Source: Sipunculus nudus (Eukaryota; Annelida; Sipuncula; Golfingiida; Sipunculidae). From it: 64,000 nt of DNA. Of the stretch, positions 47,971 to 59,548 are shown in pieces. Numbering within the stretch: the stretch's first letter is position 1; every line of letters starts with the position of its first letter. The DNA lies in the NCBI GenBank assembly GCA_026874595.1, contig CM049316.1, forward strand, positions 46,453,695-46,517,694, given 5' to 3'. The notes below the pieces were generated by a model. It was not told where the DNA came from. It searched no databases and saw only the letters and a program-made list of their open reading frames with translations. Position numbers and translations under genes: made by a program.

Positions 47971-48414
47971 AATAATTGCAGTTTATTCTCACGTTTGGCG
48001 TGGAGAGATTTATCTGTTGAGAATTGTATATCTGAACATCTTAATGAATAGGACCATTTTAGGAATTTAAGATCTGCCCTGGCCCACAAGATGGAAATTT
48101 TGATTTTGCTTTGTTATCAGTGTAAGTTTTACAGAAACTTTGGATTTTGAAAGATCAGTTTATTAAGAACACTATATCTTAATGAACACAAAAAATAAAT
48201 GGATTTTATAATCACTGATGCTAAAGAAGATGAAGTTTTTTCTGACAGGTGGGTGAAATTAAAAAAAAAAAACCAAGAGATTCAGGGGTCTAATGTTCAC
48301 TCTGTGAATAACTGTGCGTTTTGGCAGGTGATTAAAAAAAATGTTTCAGAAAGATCAGTCCAAGAGTCTCAGAGGAGACTCTGTTTTGGCAGATTATAAC
48401 AAATAAATACTTTA

Positions 48415-49990
48415 TGACATATTATGGATAAAAGTGGTAAAGACCATTACAGCCTGCTGAATGTAGCTAAACACAGGTAGCGCTACCTGCAGGTCAAAAT
48501 CATTAAGCAGTCACATGCATGATCAATATTCCTGTGAAATTTGAAACTGAAGGCTGCAGCAGTTCCTAAGATATTTGGTAACAGACAATACATCATGTAT
48601 GGAAACACATCAAGTTGTTAAATTTTACGATCGACAAAATTTGAAGTTCCGTAGAGACGCCATCTTGAGAATGACTTGACTAAATTTATACTCAAATTAT
48701 TACCCTTCCTCTAAGGAACTGTTGACTATGACATGAAGGCCAAAATATTAATACTTTGTGACTTATCTAGTAAGAATGGAAAAGACCATTTCGTCCCGCA
48801 GAAAGTAGGTCAACAAAGGTGGCGCCACCTGGAGGTCTAAGTCATTGAGCAGTCACATGATCAATATCCCTGTGAAATTTGAAACTGAAGGCTGCAGCAG
48901 TTCCTAAGATATTTGGTAACAGACAATATATCATGTATGGAAACACATCAAGTTGTTAAATTTTACGATCGACAAAATTTGAAGTTCCGTAGAGACGCCA
49001 TCTTGAGAATGACTTGACTAAATTTTTACTCAAATTATACCCCTTCCTCTAAGGAACTGTTGACTATGATATGAAGGCCAAAATATTAATGCTTTGTGAC
49101 TTATCTAGTAAGAAGTGGAAAAGACCATTTCGTCCCGCAGAAAGTAGGTCAACAAAGGTGGCGCCACCTGGAGGTCAAAATCATTGAGCAGTCACATGAT
49201 CAATATTCCTGTGAAATTTGAAACTGAAGGCTGCAGCAGTTCCTAAGATATTTGGTAACAGACAATACATCCTGTATGGAAACCATCAAGTTGTCAAATT
49301 TTGCAATTGTCACAATTTGAAGTTCCGTAGATATGCCATCTTGAAAATGACTTAACTGAATTTATACTAAAATTATTATTTCCCTTCCTCCTAGTAACTG
49401 TTGACTATAATATGAAAGCCAAAGTATTTATACTTTATGACATATCTTGGAAAAAAGAGAAAAGACCATAACAGCCTGTAGAAAGTAGGTCAGCACAGGT
49501 GGCGCCACCTGGAGGTCAAAATCATTGAGAAGTTACATGATCAATATTCCTGTGAAATTTTAAACTGAAGGCTGCAGCAGTTCCTCAGATATTTAGTAAC
49601 AGACAATACATCCTGTATGGAAACACATCAAGTTGTCATATTTTGCGATCGACATGATTTGAAGTTCCATAGAGACAATATCTTGAAAATGACCTGACTG
49701 AATTTACACACATATTATTCCCCTTCTTCTAAGGAACTGTTGACTATGATATGAAGGCAAAAATGTTAATACTTTATGACTTATCTTGGAAGAAGTGGAA
49801 AAGACCATTTCGTCCCGCAGAAAGTAGGTCAACATAGGTGGCGCCACCTAAAGCTTATTTTTGCATGTCCATCCCATGATCGTTAATTCTGCAAAGTTTC
49901 ATGAAGGTAGCTGCTGTGGCTGTTGAGATATTTGGTAACAGACGGTGGACGGTGGACAGTAGACAGTGGACGGCGGACGCTGCGCCATGG
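48415..49990. repeat. Family-C tandem array, about 340-bp units
   Basis: AGGTGGCGCCACCTGGAGGT or a close variant recurs at about 48476, 48818, 49157, 49499 and 49837, 338-342 bp apart. Each is followed by GAAGGCTGCAGCAGTTCCT and AGATATTTGGTAACAGACAA. The array ends with a GGACGGTGGACAGTAGACAG tract and the inverted pair TTCACAGAGTGAA. Non-coding; it lies inside the 3.6-kb foldback. Confidence 0.9.
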
Positions 49991-50424
49991 CATAAGTTCA
50001 CAGAGTGAACTAAAAACACAGGTATATTTTCAGTCTGATTTTTTCAGGTTTCAGCACATATTTTTTGCCTTGGCAAATAACATTAAATTTTGGCTTTTTA
50101 TTAGCTGAAAGGGGCAAGGAAGATACAGGTATTTGAATATTTTAGTTATTTATATTGTTTATTATAAATGGTGCATACTGTATATTTTAGACTGTGATTA
50201 CCATGTAGTTATGGAATTGCTTAATGTTAAATATAATAAAAGAGTATCTTTTTATACATGTGTTCTTGGTAGTTACTCTCAGAATATACACTCCTAGTCT
50301 GTTTAATTCCCTCATTTATTTATACAATAATATCTGTAATTTTTTGCAGCTACTCAATGTTCTGAGGCTCAATGTTCTTGTGTCCACTTAAAAGAAATAG
50401 GGAAAAAATATATCTTAACAATAA

Positions 50425-50700
50425 GGTTGAGATATTCTTAAGTAGACTGGTGTATTTCAGGATATTTTAAAATAAACTGTTTCTCTTGGTAATATCTAAA
50501 CTAAAATATTCTCATGTAAACTAGTGTATTCAGTTTATCCCAAAATGAACTGGTTGACTTCTGGATATCCCAATGTGAACAAGTGTACATTGGAATATTC
50601 CAATCTCAGTAGTGACTATCCCCATCTCAACTGTTAAGATGGGGATTCCCATCTCAAATAGTTGAGTTTCGAACTCAATTGGATTCCCATCTACACTGTG
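50425..50700. repeat. Degenerate 28-bp tandem repeat
   Basis: About nine diverged copies of a motif like GGATATTCCNATNTNAACTG. Examples are GGATATCCCAATGTGAAC, GGAATATTCCAATCTCAG and GGGGATTCCCATCTCAA. Inside the 3.6-kb foldback; no coding. Confidence 0.55.
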
Positions 50701-51019
50701 ACATATATATTTTTTTTTATCAACATTTTGTGTGTAAAAAGTGTGGTAGAACACGGTGGAAAAAAATTAAAATATTAGGTAGACTACCAGTTTTGCAGAT
50801 GTGTACATTAACATATTTCGTGTTGTTTTGTCAGTCTGCTAAAATTAAATTGCTATTAAATATGTTAAAAATAAAAGGACAACCCAAGTAAAATCATGAG
50901 TGTAATAAATCCGAATTTATTTTAAGCTCAAGTAACTTGTTTTAGTCACTAATTTTATAATGTTATCATTAAATATTAAGATTATACTTTTGAAGATATA
51001 CATTATAATGAAATAATCA

Positions 51020-51328
51020 GCATGATTAAACCAAATAATTGAATCAAGCAGATTAATAGCTAGGATTTTAATATAGCCTAGGTGCAATCAAAATTTCAGT
51101 CTCGCCTAGGCAGATTTAATATCTGCCTAGGCGAGATTGAAATCCTACATATGATCATAACAGGATTTTTATCTCGCCTAGGCGGAATCAAAATTTCAAT
51201 CTGGCCTAGGCAGATTTTAAATCCGCCTAGGCGAGATAGAAATTTTAATCTCGCCTAGGCGAAATCAAAATTTCAATCTCGCCTAGGCGGATTTTAAATC
51301 CGCCTGGATTCTAATTTCGCCTGTGACA
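51020..51328 (-). repeat. Right inverted arm of the 3.6-kb foldback
   Basis: Reverse counterpart of 47722-47970 with extra modules, so it is longer by two or three 30-bp units. It ends GGCGGATTTTAAATCCGCC, then TGGATTCTAATTTCGCCTG and TGACA. Confidence 0.85.
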
Positions 51329-54125
51329 TATATATGTAAATAAAACGATGCAGGAAGAACCATACGTCCCAAACTATTCTGCTTAGTGAACAGCGAGTAT
51401 ATATATATGTGTGTGTGTGTATTACATAATAAATATGCATACATTTCATAACTCATATGACTACATATTTGCTTATTTAAGAACCAGAATCAAGTCAAAT
51501 GTAAGCTTTAGATTAAATGAAATATTAAAATGTGTAAAACTATGTGAAATTTATGATGAAGAACGGTAAAGGCTAACAACAGTTATACATAGTTGTAAAT
51601 ATCAACTACATGATTTATTTCATACAAAGGTTTCTGTTCAATTAAAATTACCGACTTTACTGTGTTTGTTTCATTTAATGGTTTAGCCGCCTACGTTCAT
51701 TGAGTGGAGCCAAAATATGTTGGTTTGGAATGTTGAACAGTCTTTAAAACCATTGTGGACATACTCCCCCCCCCCCCCCCATATTGACATATATATGAAT
51801 ACCATTTTGCCATAAAATAAGGCTCTAACTTCAATAAAATAACTAGTTATTTACAGAAATGTGCGAAAGTTTCCTCGCAAATTAAGCACGTATCTTTCAG
51901 AACTTAATTTAAAACGATGACTTGTAAGAAAGCATGAATAACTCATTGTTAAACCGATGTATTAAATCACAAATAAAATAATTCCTGCAGATTCGAGAAT
52001 TGAAAATAACCAGCAGCGGATACAAGGGGTGGCGGTTCTCAAGGGGGTTTACGTCAAAACTGTTATTTGTTGTTTGTTTCTGAAGCAAGAAAAATACCTG
52101 TTATATTATACCAAAATTGCTGAAATTATGTAAGAAATCGTAACAATTTTCCAACACTGCTGCAGGGGGACACCCTGCCCACAGCCACTCCCAAAGTACA
52201 AAAGTACAAATTGAAATTCTAAGACTATATAATATTAACATCTCATATACATAAATAATTAGTTCTGCAAGGGCCAGGATTAAGCCAAATAGACGCTTTT
52301 GATTATATGAGTGTATCAGGCCATTTGTGAATAGCCTGGTAAATTCAGGAAATTTACAAATTGACTGATTTTACACTAGTACATGCATTTTATGAAAACG
52401 TATATTGATTCTAGCAACAACAGCCGGCTAAACTATTATAGACTCGTATTGATTTACATGTTGAACGCAAATTAATGTAGAATACATAGTGTTTCTAACA
52501 AAGATTTAACATGCTCAAAACGATGTCCTATATGAATTTCTATTATAATTCTTGAATATTCATGCATATGAAACCTAATGCAAAGGTTGGCAATTAGAGC
52601 CTTATGCTATTTTCATATTTCATGTATTGAACAGAAGGAATATAAGGAATAAAGAAATGTATGTCTCAGATATAGAAACATTTTAACACATAATGGACCA
52701 TTTTGAAAGATATAGATCTCTTTTGTAAACACGACAAATGCATTCAAATCATATATTCACGATTCACCCTTAACTGATTGATGCATCAGTATATTCCATC
52801 CAATATGCAATTAGCCCGATCTCCCCCTTTCAATTTTGACGATATAGTCTCTTTTGAACTTATTGTATTAGTCCTTTACTATTTAACGTACTGATGAACT
52901 AAGAAAAATAAATTTAATTTAATGACTTAAAGAGGTTTGGAAATTGTAAATAAGAGTTTTATATTCAATTCAAAGAGAGGAATCTTTCTGTCGACGAATG
53001 CAGCATTTGGGTTACTCTGGATACATTGCCATCTGTAGATCTATTTTTTTTTGTCTATTGTTCTGAATCCCATTAAGAAAACAAAGGAGTTTGTCCAAAA
53101 CAGGATTAATTCGAAAAAACACCATGAAATTTTTATTAAAGCCTGCGGTAGCTTTGCATTTAACATAAAGACTCCGGGTCACAGGCATAATTATTTAAGG
53201 TATGAATTGATTTCGAAATATACACGTTTAAGTTTGTTTAGATAGTAATCCAAATATGTCACTTTACATAGATTCATAAACATAACCAGTGTATGTATTG
53301 TAGGAATCCTATACGGTTCTTTTAGGGCGTTTTCATGAAACTCACATCCACAGATATATGATAGTGAATCATAATGTAACATTTAGGATCTGGTTCACGT
53401 ATAAAACTTATGGATACTGTGTTTTTATGATACCATCATCAAATGGCATAACGAACAGGAAGAGTAACTAAAAATGTCTCAATTAAAAGTGTATACAATA
53501 ATGACTTATTTTGAAATGAAAATCAGATTCACAAGTAAAGCGTGAAGTGTCAGTAAGGGACAAATCGAGTTGGTAACTATCAGTTCTTTAGTTTTCTAAA
53601 ATATGTTGGTCATCGCGCATTCTGTGCAACGCTAATGATCTGCAAGAACTATGTTTTGTTTTCTACCTAATTAACACACTAAAAATCTAATTTGTACAGT
53701 GATCCTATCTTGGATCATGATTGTATACAATGTAATAACGTGATCTCAATTTACAACGATGTAATTTACAAGAGATGTGTTTTCAACTCTGACCGGTGTT
53801 ATCATTTTTTTTTTTTTTTTTTTTGCCATTCCTTAACATACATTAGGCCCCCAAAGATCAGAGAAAATTGTGCAAATAGTTCTTCAGCATGTTATGTTAT
53901 CTGACTGTTTTCTTTCTTTATAATGATCCTGATTAAATGAATGGAGCAAATATGTTGTATTTTGATGAGTTATGCAGATATGACATGCTAACGATTTTAT
54001 TTTCAAGTATATCAGGGCAATATCTTCAAATCCAAAGAGCTACTTAATAAGTAGTTCACGTGTTTTTACATTAGTATTTACAACAAATGCCCTTTTCTAC
54101 TTCACATGCAATCCTCTGTTTTCAG
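51329..54125. other. No recognisable gene; upstream region of the lectin gene
   Basis: AT-rich, with a short C-run near 51767. No coding exon was recognised. The lectin gene's promoter and an untranslated exon would be expected here, because its first coding exon directly follows an acceptor-like CTCTGTTTTCAG. Confidence 0.4.
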
Positions 54126-54165
54126 ATGAAGACTTTCTTTCTCTTTGCGTTCTACCTGCATCAAG
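54126..54165 (+). CDS. Lectin exon 1: signal peptide
   Basis: ATG directly after CTCTGTTTTCAG, donor GTAAGA, 13 codons plus one base. It encodes the hydrophobic MKTFFLFAFYLHQ. Confidence 0.75.
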
Positions 54166-55533
54166 GTAAGAAGCAAGAATAAGCAAAGGAATGTTCTCAA
54201 TTTTTTTTTTCGATTAACAATGCTTACAATGTTTCCAATGTTTAAATTTCAGTGTTGGTGGTTATCTGGTAACTCTTTATCCCGAACATCGGTTGCAAAT
54301 ATACTATCAATGCATAACGATAAAAAATGTCTATGCTCGTATCAGCAGTTTTATAACTCAGCTGTAAAGATATTTGCCACTGACACGTGATGCGAGGACA
54401 ATTCAATAGGTACAAGTGTAACAAATTGTTTCAGGGGTCCGTGTTTTTCATTCAGAGAACCGCCTTTTTGAGCTGAAGCGTGTGCATCGAGCAGGAATTT
54501 CAGAAATGCGATGTCAGGATGTATGTCACCGTTCAGAGAAACCCCGGTGCACTGCTGTTAGAATGGAAGGCAATGTCTGTATCCTTCAAACGTCAAGAAA
54601 AAATGTGGAAATATCCTTTCCTATTGCATGTCCCAAACCAAGAGGTGAATGTGACCCAGGGTTCAACAATTCCTTTTACGACAAGGTTCAGACATCTGCG
54701 CCCGTGTCCTGCTACTTGTTGTTAACAAGTCAAATGACATGGCTGGAATCAAAAGAAAAGTGCAATCGCTTCAATGGGGAGCTCGTCACCATCAGCACGG
54801 AAGAGGAAAATGACCACCTAAAGAAAGTTCTAAAGAGGAAAGGTTCGTTTCAGAATAAACACAAAATAATTTTTTTATCAGCTTGTGATTTATCTTCGCA
54901 TGTCCTACAGACCATACAGGGCTTATATTTGTCAGATCAACTTTTTGCTAAGAAAGTTTTTTTTCAAATATATATGCATGAAAAACTCTGGACATTCTAC
55001 AACTACCCATGAAAAATGAAATGTCTGAAATTCTAAAAAATCATAAATCTTAAATGATATTCCGTTTGAATTGTAGGGCATTTAGTTTATTATATGTTTA
55101 ATAATTTTATACTACACATGACGTTTTATATTTAAAAAATTGGGAACTAGGCCCGGCTTGATTCTTTGTATGGAGTTGTGAAGCAAATGAATGCCTTTAA
55201 CAGGCATATGTTATATGTTTATATTTCTACACTTCAATATGATACAATGTAATGTATGTAAATGCCCGTGCACATCTTTATTCAGATTTCTTCGTGGACC
55301 AGGAACAGGTATGGATAGGAGCCAACGAGCGAGATGCCGAGGGAGACTGGCGGTGGGTGGCTTCTGGTGAACGGATGAATTTTGCTGACTGGCATCCTGG
55401 TGAACCAAATAACTACGAATTCCGTGACGAGGACTGCGCATCTATGTGGCGTAACTTTGACTGGCTTTGGAACGACTCCACTTGTGACGTCAAATCAGGA
55501 GCCATTTGCGAAAAGCCTGGCCGTCTAAATTGA
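54126..55533 (+). CDS. Secreted C-type lectin (three exons)
   Basis: Three coding exons (54126-54165, 54435-54842, 55286-55533; 40, 408 and 248 nt) join in phase into 231 codons plus stop. Seen: a hydrophobic N terminus MKTFFLFAFYLHQG (signal peptide); a Cys-containing region (CQDVCHRSE..CTAV..CILQ) resembling a PAN/apple module; then a complete C-type lectin fold from CDPGFNNSFYDKV. The fold includes ESKEKCNRFNGELVTIST, VWIGANERD, WHPGEPNNYEFRDEDC and WLWNDSTCDVKSGAICEK. EPN and WND are the calcium-site motifs of mannose/GlcNAc/fucose-type lectins, so sugar binding is likely. No membrane segment; probably secreted (innate recognition or matrix). The donor of exon 2 (GTTCGT) is weak, which is the main doubt about the model. 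Confidence 0.87.
54435..54842 (+). CDS. Lectin exon 2: PAN-like region and first half of CTLD
   Basis: Acceptor TTGTTTCAG. Probable donor GTTCGT at 54843, which is weak but gives the right phase. It contains six or more cysteines and the CTLD helix segment TWLESKEKCNRFNGELVTI. Confidence 0.82.
55286..55533 (+). CDS. Lectin exon 3: second half of CTLD, EPN/WND
   Basis: Acceptor CTTTATTCAG, stop TGA at 55531-55533. It encodes VWIGANERDAEGDWRWV, GEPNNYEFRDEDCASMW, WLWNDSTC and GAICEKPGRLN. A complete calcium site is present (EPN, WND). Confidence 0.93.
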
Positions 55534-55782
55534 ATTATAAATCCTCCTGGGGTATTTATTACTCAGGCTCTCGCTGTTTGGACTGAGACTTCGCAGCACA
55601 GAATGTGAGGGTTTTGTTTATCGGAAAGATTCGACCTTTAGATTTTTAGTTCAGGTCTTGCGGTTGCCGGGATGCTATGAAAGAACAAACCATGCTTTCA
55701 GATACGCCACTTTGAATTAATCAATTAAGCATGCAAACACTTTTATCTTTATCAAAACTTTAAAACTTAATAGAAAACCGTA

Positions 55783-55788
55783 AATAAA
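55783..55788 (+). promoter_or_regulatory. Candidate polyadenylation signal of the lectin gene
   Basis: AATAAA 250 bases after the lectin stop codon, within an AT-rich stretch. Confidence 0.35.
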
Positions 55789-56933
55789 TTAATAGTACAC
55801 TCATGGTTGGAGTGACTCTGGTGCGTGACGGCTTTCTAACTGACTATAATTCTGGTGACAAACAACTGGAATCAAGCTGCAAACAAGCCTTGCCAGATGA
55901 CCTAAAGATGGCATTCCCAAAAGGAAAGGATTAATCGTTCTGTCTAGCCTGTTACTGGTTCAAAAATGAATGTGAATTATAGTGTAGAGGCTCATATCCA
56001 TAATGTTTATGAGAAATGTTGTTTCTTTGATAAAAACTGTGTAAATTGTTGCTGTCCAGGAGCTATTGGTACAAACAACTGTCACCCCCTCAGTTATCAA
56101 CTGTCATTCTGGCTCCTCTCTTTTGTACGCGGAGAAAGAAAACAAGATTATTGTGTTAATTATTCCCATTAATTTGAACTAAGTTGTCAGTGCCGAGACA
56201 TATTTTAATTAAGATCAACATTTTTTGCTGAAAGTCATCATTTACACTTTCAGTGGTGATACGGAATGAATCACGTAACTATCAAATATAATGAGTTTTT
56301 TACTATCACCTGAAAATGTAAAACAATGTGACAACTTGTTATGCATCTGATTGTTGTTTTCAGTGCGATGACAGTGCGCTTATAGGAATATTTAAAGTAT
56401 TGTCGTGTTTTTCCATGAGGAACCCATTAACATTGTTATTTCACGTGCTATACAGTATGCATATGACTGGAAGTTGATCCAACCTATTCAGATTAATTAC
56501 AGATGCATAGGAATGAGCGGCATCGATCATTGTACACAATATTTTTCGTATACTTTGAAATCGGATGGGGAAGGTACGTTACTACTACATTAACAGAAAC
56601 TCTATTTTATCGATTCTGAATATTCACCTTCATTGTTTAAATTAAATTAGCCGAGATGTATGCTTAATGTGAATGTTGTTTAAATAATGTCCGTTTATGA
56701 CATTTTGAAATATTGTACTTTACAAATTGCCACATACTGTTGATTGGAATGATATAAATGTGTAAATCTTTGGTCTTCTAGTCATGTATTGGATATAGCC
56801 TGGCGGTTTTCGAGATAAACACACTCCTAAATACCAGTAGTATAAAGCTAGTATAATCCTGAAACATGGCGGAGAACAATCTGACATGTTCTTTACTTTC
56901 AGGGTTTTGCGGACGTTGGTTTGTTTGCTTGTT

Positions 56934-56993
<60 letters not shown>

Positions 56994-57182
56994 TCTGTTA
57001 GCAATATTACTCACAAGCTTATAAAGGATTTTGATGAAATTTTCAGGATAGCTCGGCAATCGATTTAATTTTTCTAGTCACCATCTAGATCAAGGAATTC
57101 TGTTACTTCCAACTGACCGAAAAGATATGAAAAACACAATGATTAATTTATCAACGAGTACATTTAGATGCTTACATTTCAG
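55789..57182. other. No clear gene
   Basis: An open frame at 56405-56593 with flanking acceptor- and donor-like sites (ATTACAG, GTACGT) is the only candidate, but it has no family motif. A missing first-half CTLD exon for the 57183 exon was looked for here and not found. Confidence 0.4.
56936..56990. repeat. (CT)n microsatellite
   Basis: About 27 CT dinucleotides, 190 bases upstream of the half-CTLD exon. Confidence 0.95.
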
Positions 57183-57388
57183 TCCAGACTCGAGCTGGAC
57201 TGGAATCAAGAAAATATCAGGCCAGTATATATGGAAACAAACGTCACAGACGGTCAGTTTCAACCGTTGGGACAGCGGTCAACCGGGCAACGCTAAGGAA
57301 TGCGTCACCCTCGACAGATCAATTGATTATAAATGGAAGACCAGCAATTGTACTGATGAACATCTGGTGTTCTGCAGCAAATATATGG
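57183..57388 (+). CDS. Half C-type lectin exon, paralogue of channel exon 4
   Basis: Acceptor CTTACATTTCAG, probable donor GTCAGG at 57389 (otherwise a stop at 57397-57399). It encodes SWTGIKKISGQYIWKQTSQ, RWDSGQPGNAKECVTLD, YKWKTSNC and HLVFCSK. It aligns with channel exon 4 throughout (shared W-x-G, QPxNAKxCVTLD, DYxWK, HLxxC), has the same entry phase, and likewise lacks EPN and WND. No matching first-half CTLD exon was recognised upstream, so the gene model is incomplete. It may be a partial duplicate of the channel's lectin module. Confidence 0.8.
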
Positions 57389-57492
57389 GTCAGGTTTGAG
57401 GATGCGTGGTGACTCTGTCACTCCAAATCATTTATAAACTGTTGTTAAATTGGAAGAAAGTCCGCTATTTATCTCCATCATTCTTTTTAAGA

Positions 57493-58330
57493 CTATGGTA
57501 TGAGATGATATCCTGATTTGGTTTAGATATAAAAGGACAAAATTCTACCATTATATTTTTCAGAGAGTAATCTTAAAAAGGGTTATATATTTTTAAAATT
57601 GTGATTGACCGTGTTTCTACATTAATATCTTAATATTTGCCAATATTGATTAATTTTGGTGTACGTCGAGTTATTCTATATACCCTCAAGAATTTTATAA
57701 GGTACACAATATTATAACCAGTCTTAATCAAAATCAATAAATTTCAACGCAACACTATGGGAATATATTTAAGGACAGAAAACAGTTCCTTCAACTTTTT
57801 CTACCACCGAGTCCACCACCAACCCGTCAACTGTACCATACACCGAGTCCATGACCAACCCATCAACTGTACCGACCAACGAGTCCACGACCAAGCCGTC
57901 AACTGGTTCAACCACCGACTCCACGACCAACCCTTCTACTGTTCCAGCCATCGTGTCCACGACCAACCCGTCAACCGTTCCTACCACCGAGTCCAGGACC
58001 AACCGATCAACTGTTCCTACCACCGAGTCAACGGGCAACCCATCAACTGTTCCAACCACCGAGTCCACGACCAACCCACCAACTGTCCTAACCACCAGCC
58101 CATCAACTATTCCTTATCTGGACTATTCTTAATTAACCTATGGTATGAGATGATATGGTGATTAAGTTACATATAAAAAGGCAATTCTACAATTTCTTTT
58201 TGCTAGAGAGTTATTTATCTTTAAAAGGGTTATACATTTTCAACATTATGACTGCAGTGTTCCTACATTAACATCTTAATATTTGTCTTTGTTTATTACT
58301 TCTGGTGTACCTCGAGTTGTTCTATATACC
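57493..58330. repeat. 190-bp direct repeats flanking the mucin-like exon
   Basis: The segment at 57493-57684, starting CTATGGTATGAGATGATAT and ending TTCTATATACC, is repeated with moderate divergence at 58138-58330. The copies are 645 bp apart and bracket the mucin-like exon. They look like the remains of a tandem duplication. Confidence 0.85.
57786..58132 (+). CDS. Mucin-like Ser/Thr-rich terminal exon
   Basis: Acceptor GAAAACAG at 57785, stop TAA at 58130-58132. The frame that continues from the half-CTLD exon (one base plus two) reads VPSTFSTTESTTNPSTVP, then about nine diverged copies of a 12-residue unit TTESTTNPSTVP (36 bp). It ends IPYLDYS. No membrane segment. Likely heavily O-glycosylated if expressed. 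The other two frames are also open because of the repeat; this one is chosen for phase and composition. Confidence 0.65.
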
Positions 58331-59287
58331 AAAGCAACTATGTCACTTGTCTTTCAAATTCTGCTATGAGGCATATATATACACTGGCTTTTAGGAAATG
58401 ATGCTAATGATTATCAACTTTGTGTCACAAAAGATTCACCACAGTTCATCTCTAATTTTATCATATGTTGATTAATAAAATCTATAATTATTAGTTATTA
58501 ATTATTACATATTCTTTCCTCTATATTTAATTTTCAAATGTTCCTCTGATGTTGTCTTGAATATTAGTTAACATTCAAACTACAGTTTGAAACGAAAAGA
58601 TTTATCTCGGGTTAAATAAGTACTTACATTAGGTTCAGCACAAAAACCATATTCGTTTTAAGCATATATTTTTCGGTTTTGACTCAATTTCAGTTCTTCT
58701 AGCCACTTTGCTTCTCGTAATTTTATAGATCAGTTTCAACAGGACAAACTTAATATCTTTTTCAGATTTTGGTCGTCTAATGGGTATACCTTATATGACG
58801 TTATAAGGCGTTATTAAGTCTTTAAGTGTGAGTGATATATCAAATCACTTGTATGGGTTAATTTTAATAACAAGTCCAGCATTGTATTGTAGCAGTTCTT
58901 CGTTGTTTTGGACTTGTCAGCTAGATTTCATATTGGTTGATTTTCCAAAAGTATAAATGTTACTTCAGATATGTGTTAGAGTATGCCGGATGTATTATCA
59001 TAACATGAATGTCCACACTGCTGATCTGAGGGATGTCGTTTGGTTGCCATTTCGTCCTTCCATGCAGAGACTGGTTCTCCCGATATTCTCGAAAATCCAC
59101 CATGCACATGGATGGGCTCTTTTGACTTTATCTGTTAACAAAAATATTATATCATAAATAAATTTAACCGAATTGTAAAAACAACTGCAGTTGTGAATCA
59201 GTTGATGGTTTTATAGAAGAGAAGAGTTTCTTTACTAATGCCATAATGGCCATTTGCTGTTAGTGGAAGATACTGTATCTAGATTTA

Positions 59288-59290
<3 letters not shown>
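58331..59290. other. No recognisable gene
   Basis: AT-rich, no repeats or coding motifs recognised. Confidence 0.45.

Positions 59291-59351
<61 letters not shown>
59291..59351. repeat. (TA)n microsatellite
   Basis: TA run with one phase slip (ATTATA), just upstream of the second retroelement. Confidence 0.95.
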
Positions 59352-59360
<9 letters not shown>

Positions 59361-59548
59361 GTATAGGATATATAACAATGTGATATTTCAACAAATTTCA
59401 ACTTAAACTTCTCGCGTGTCTCTGCATCCCCCCCCCCCCAATTGAGGATAAATCGACGGCACAATTTCCTTTAGTCTTGAGTATATACATATGATACGGG
59501 GTGACATAAATGCGGACCGAACTGTCTCGCCAGAGAAGATTGCTTTGC

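Larger units (their letters stand above)
47722..51328. mobile_element. 3.6-kb foldback element with CGCCTAGGCG-rich inverted ends
   Basis: The left end TGTCACAGGCGAAATTAGAA is matched by the reverse complement of the right end. Similarity runs inward for about 250-300 bp (47722-47970 and about 51020-51328), to an internal segment TTTAATCATGCTGATT seen at both. The ends abut TATATATA on both sides, so any target duplication is TA-rich. Inside is a 340-bp tandem array and a degenerate 28-bp array, with no transposase-like frame. Non-autonomous foldback-type element by structure. Confidence 0.85.

Noticed and set aside
56405-56593. Possible exon between ATTACAG and GTACGT near the half-CTLD exon
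   Set aside because: Its end phase does not match the 57183 exon, and it shows no CTLD or other motif.
56720-57059. Arg-Glu repeat frames on the minus strand
   Set aside because: Produced by the (CT)n microsatellite.
57757-58161. His/Asn/Gln-rich reading of the mucin-like exon in another frame, and the Val/Gly/Asp-rich minus-strand reading
   Set aside because: They are alternative frames of the same 36-bp repeat. The Ser/Thr-rich frame is the one in phase with the upstream exon.
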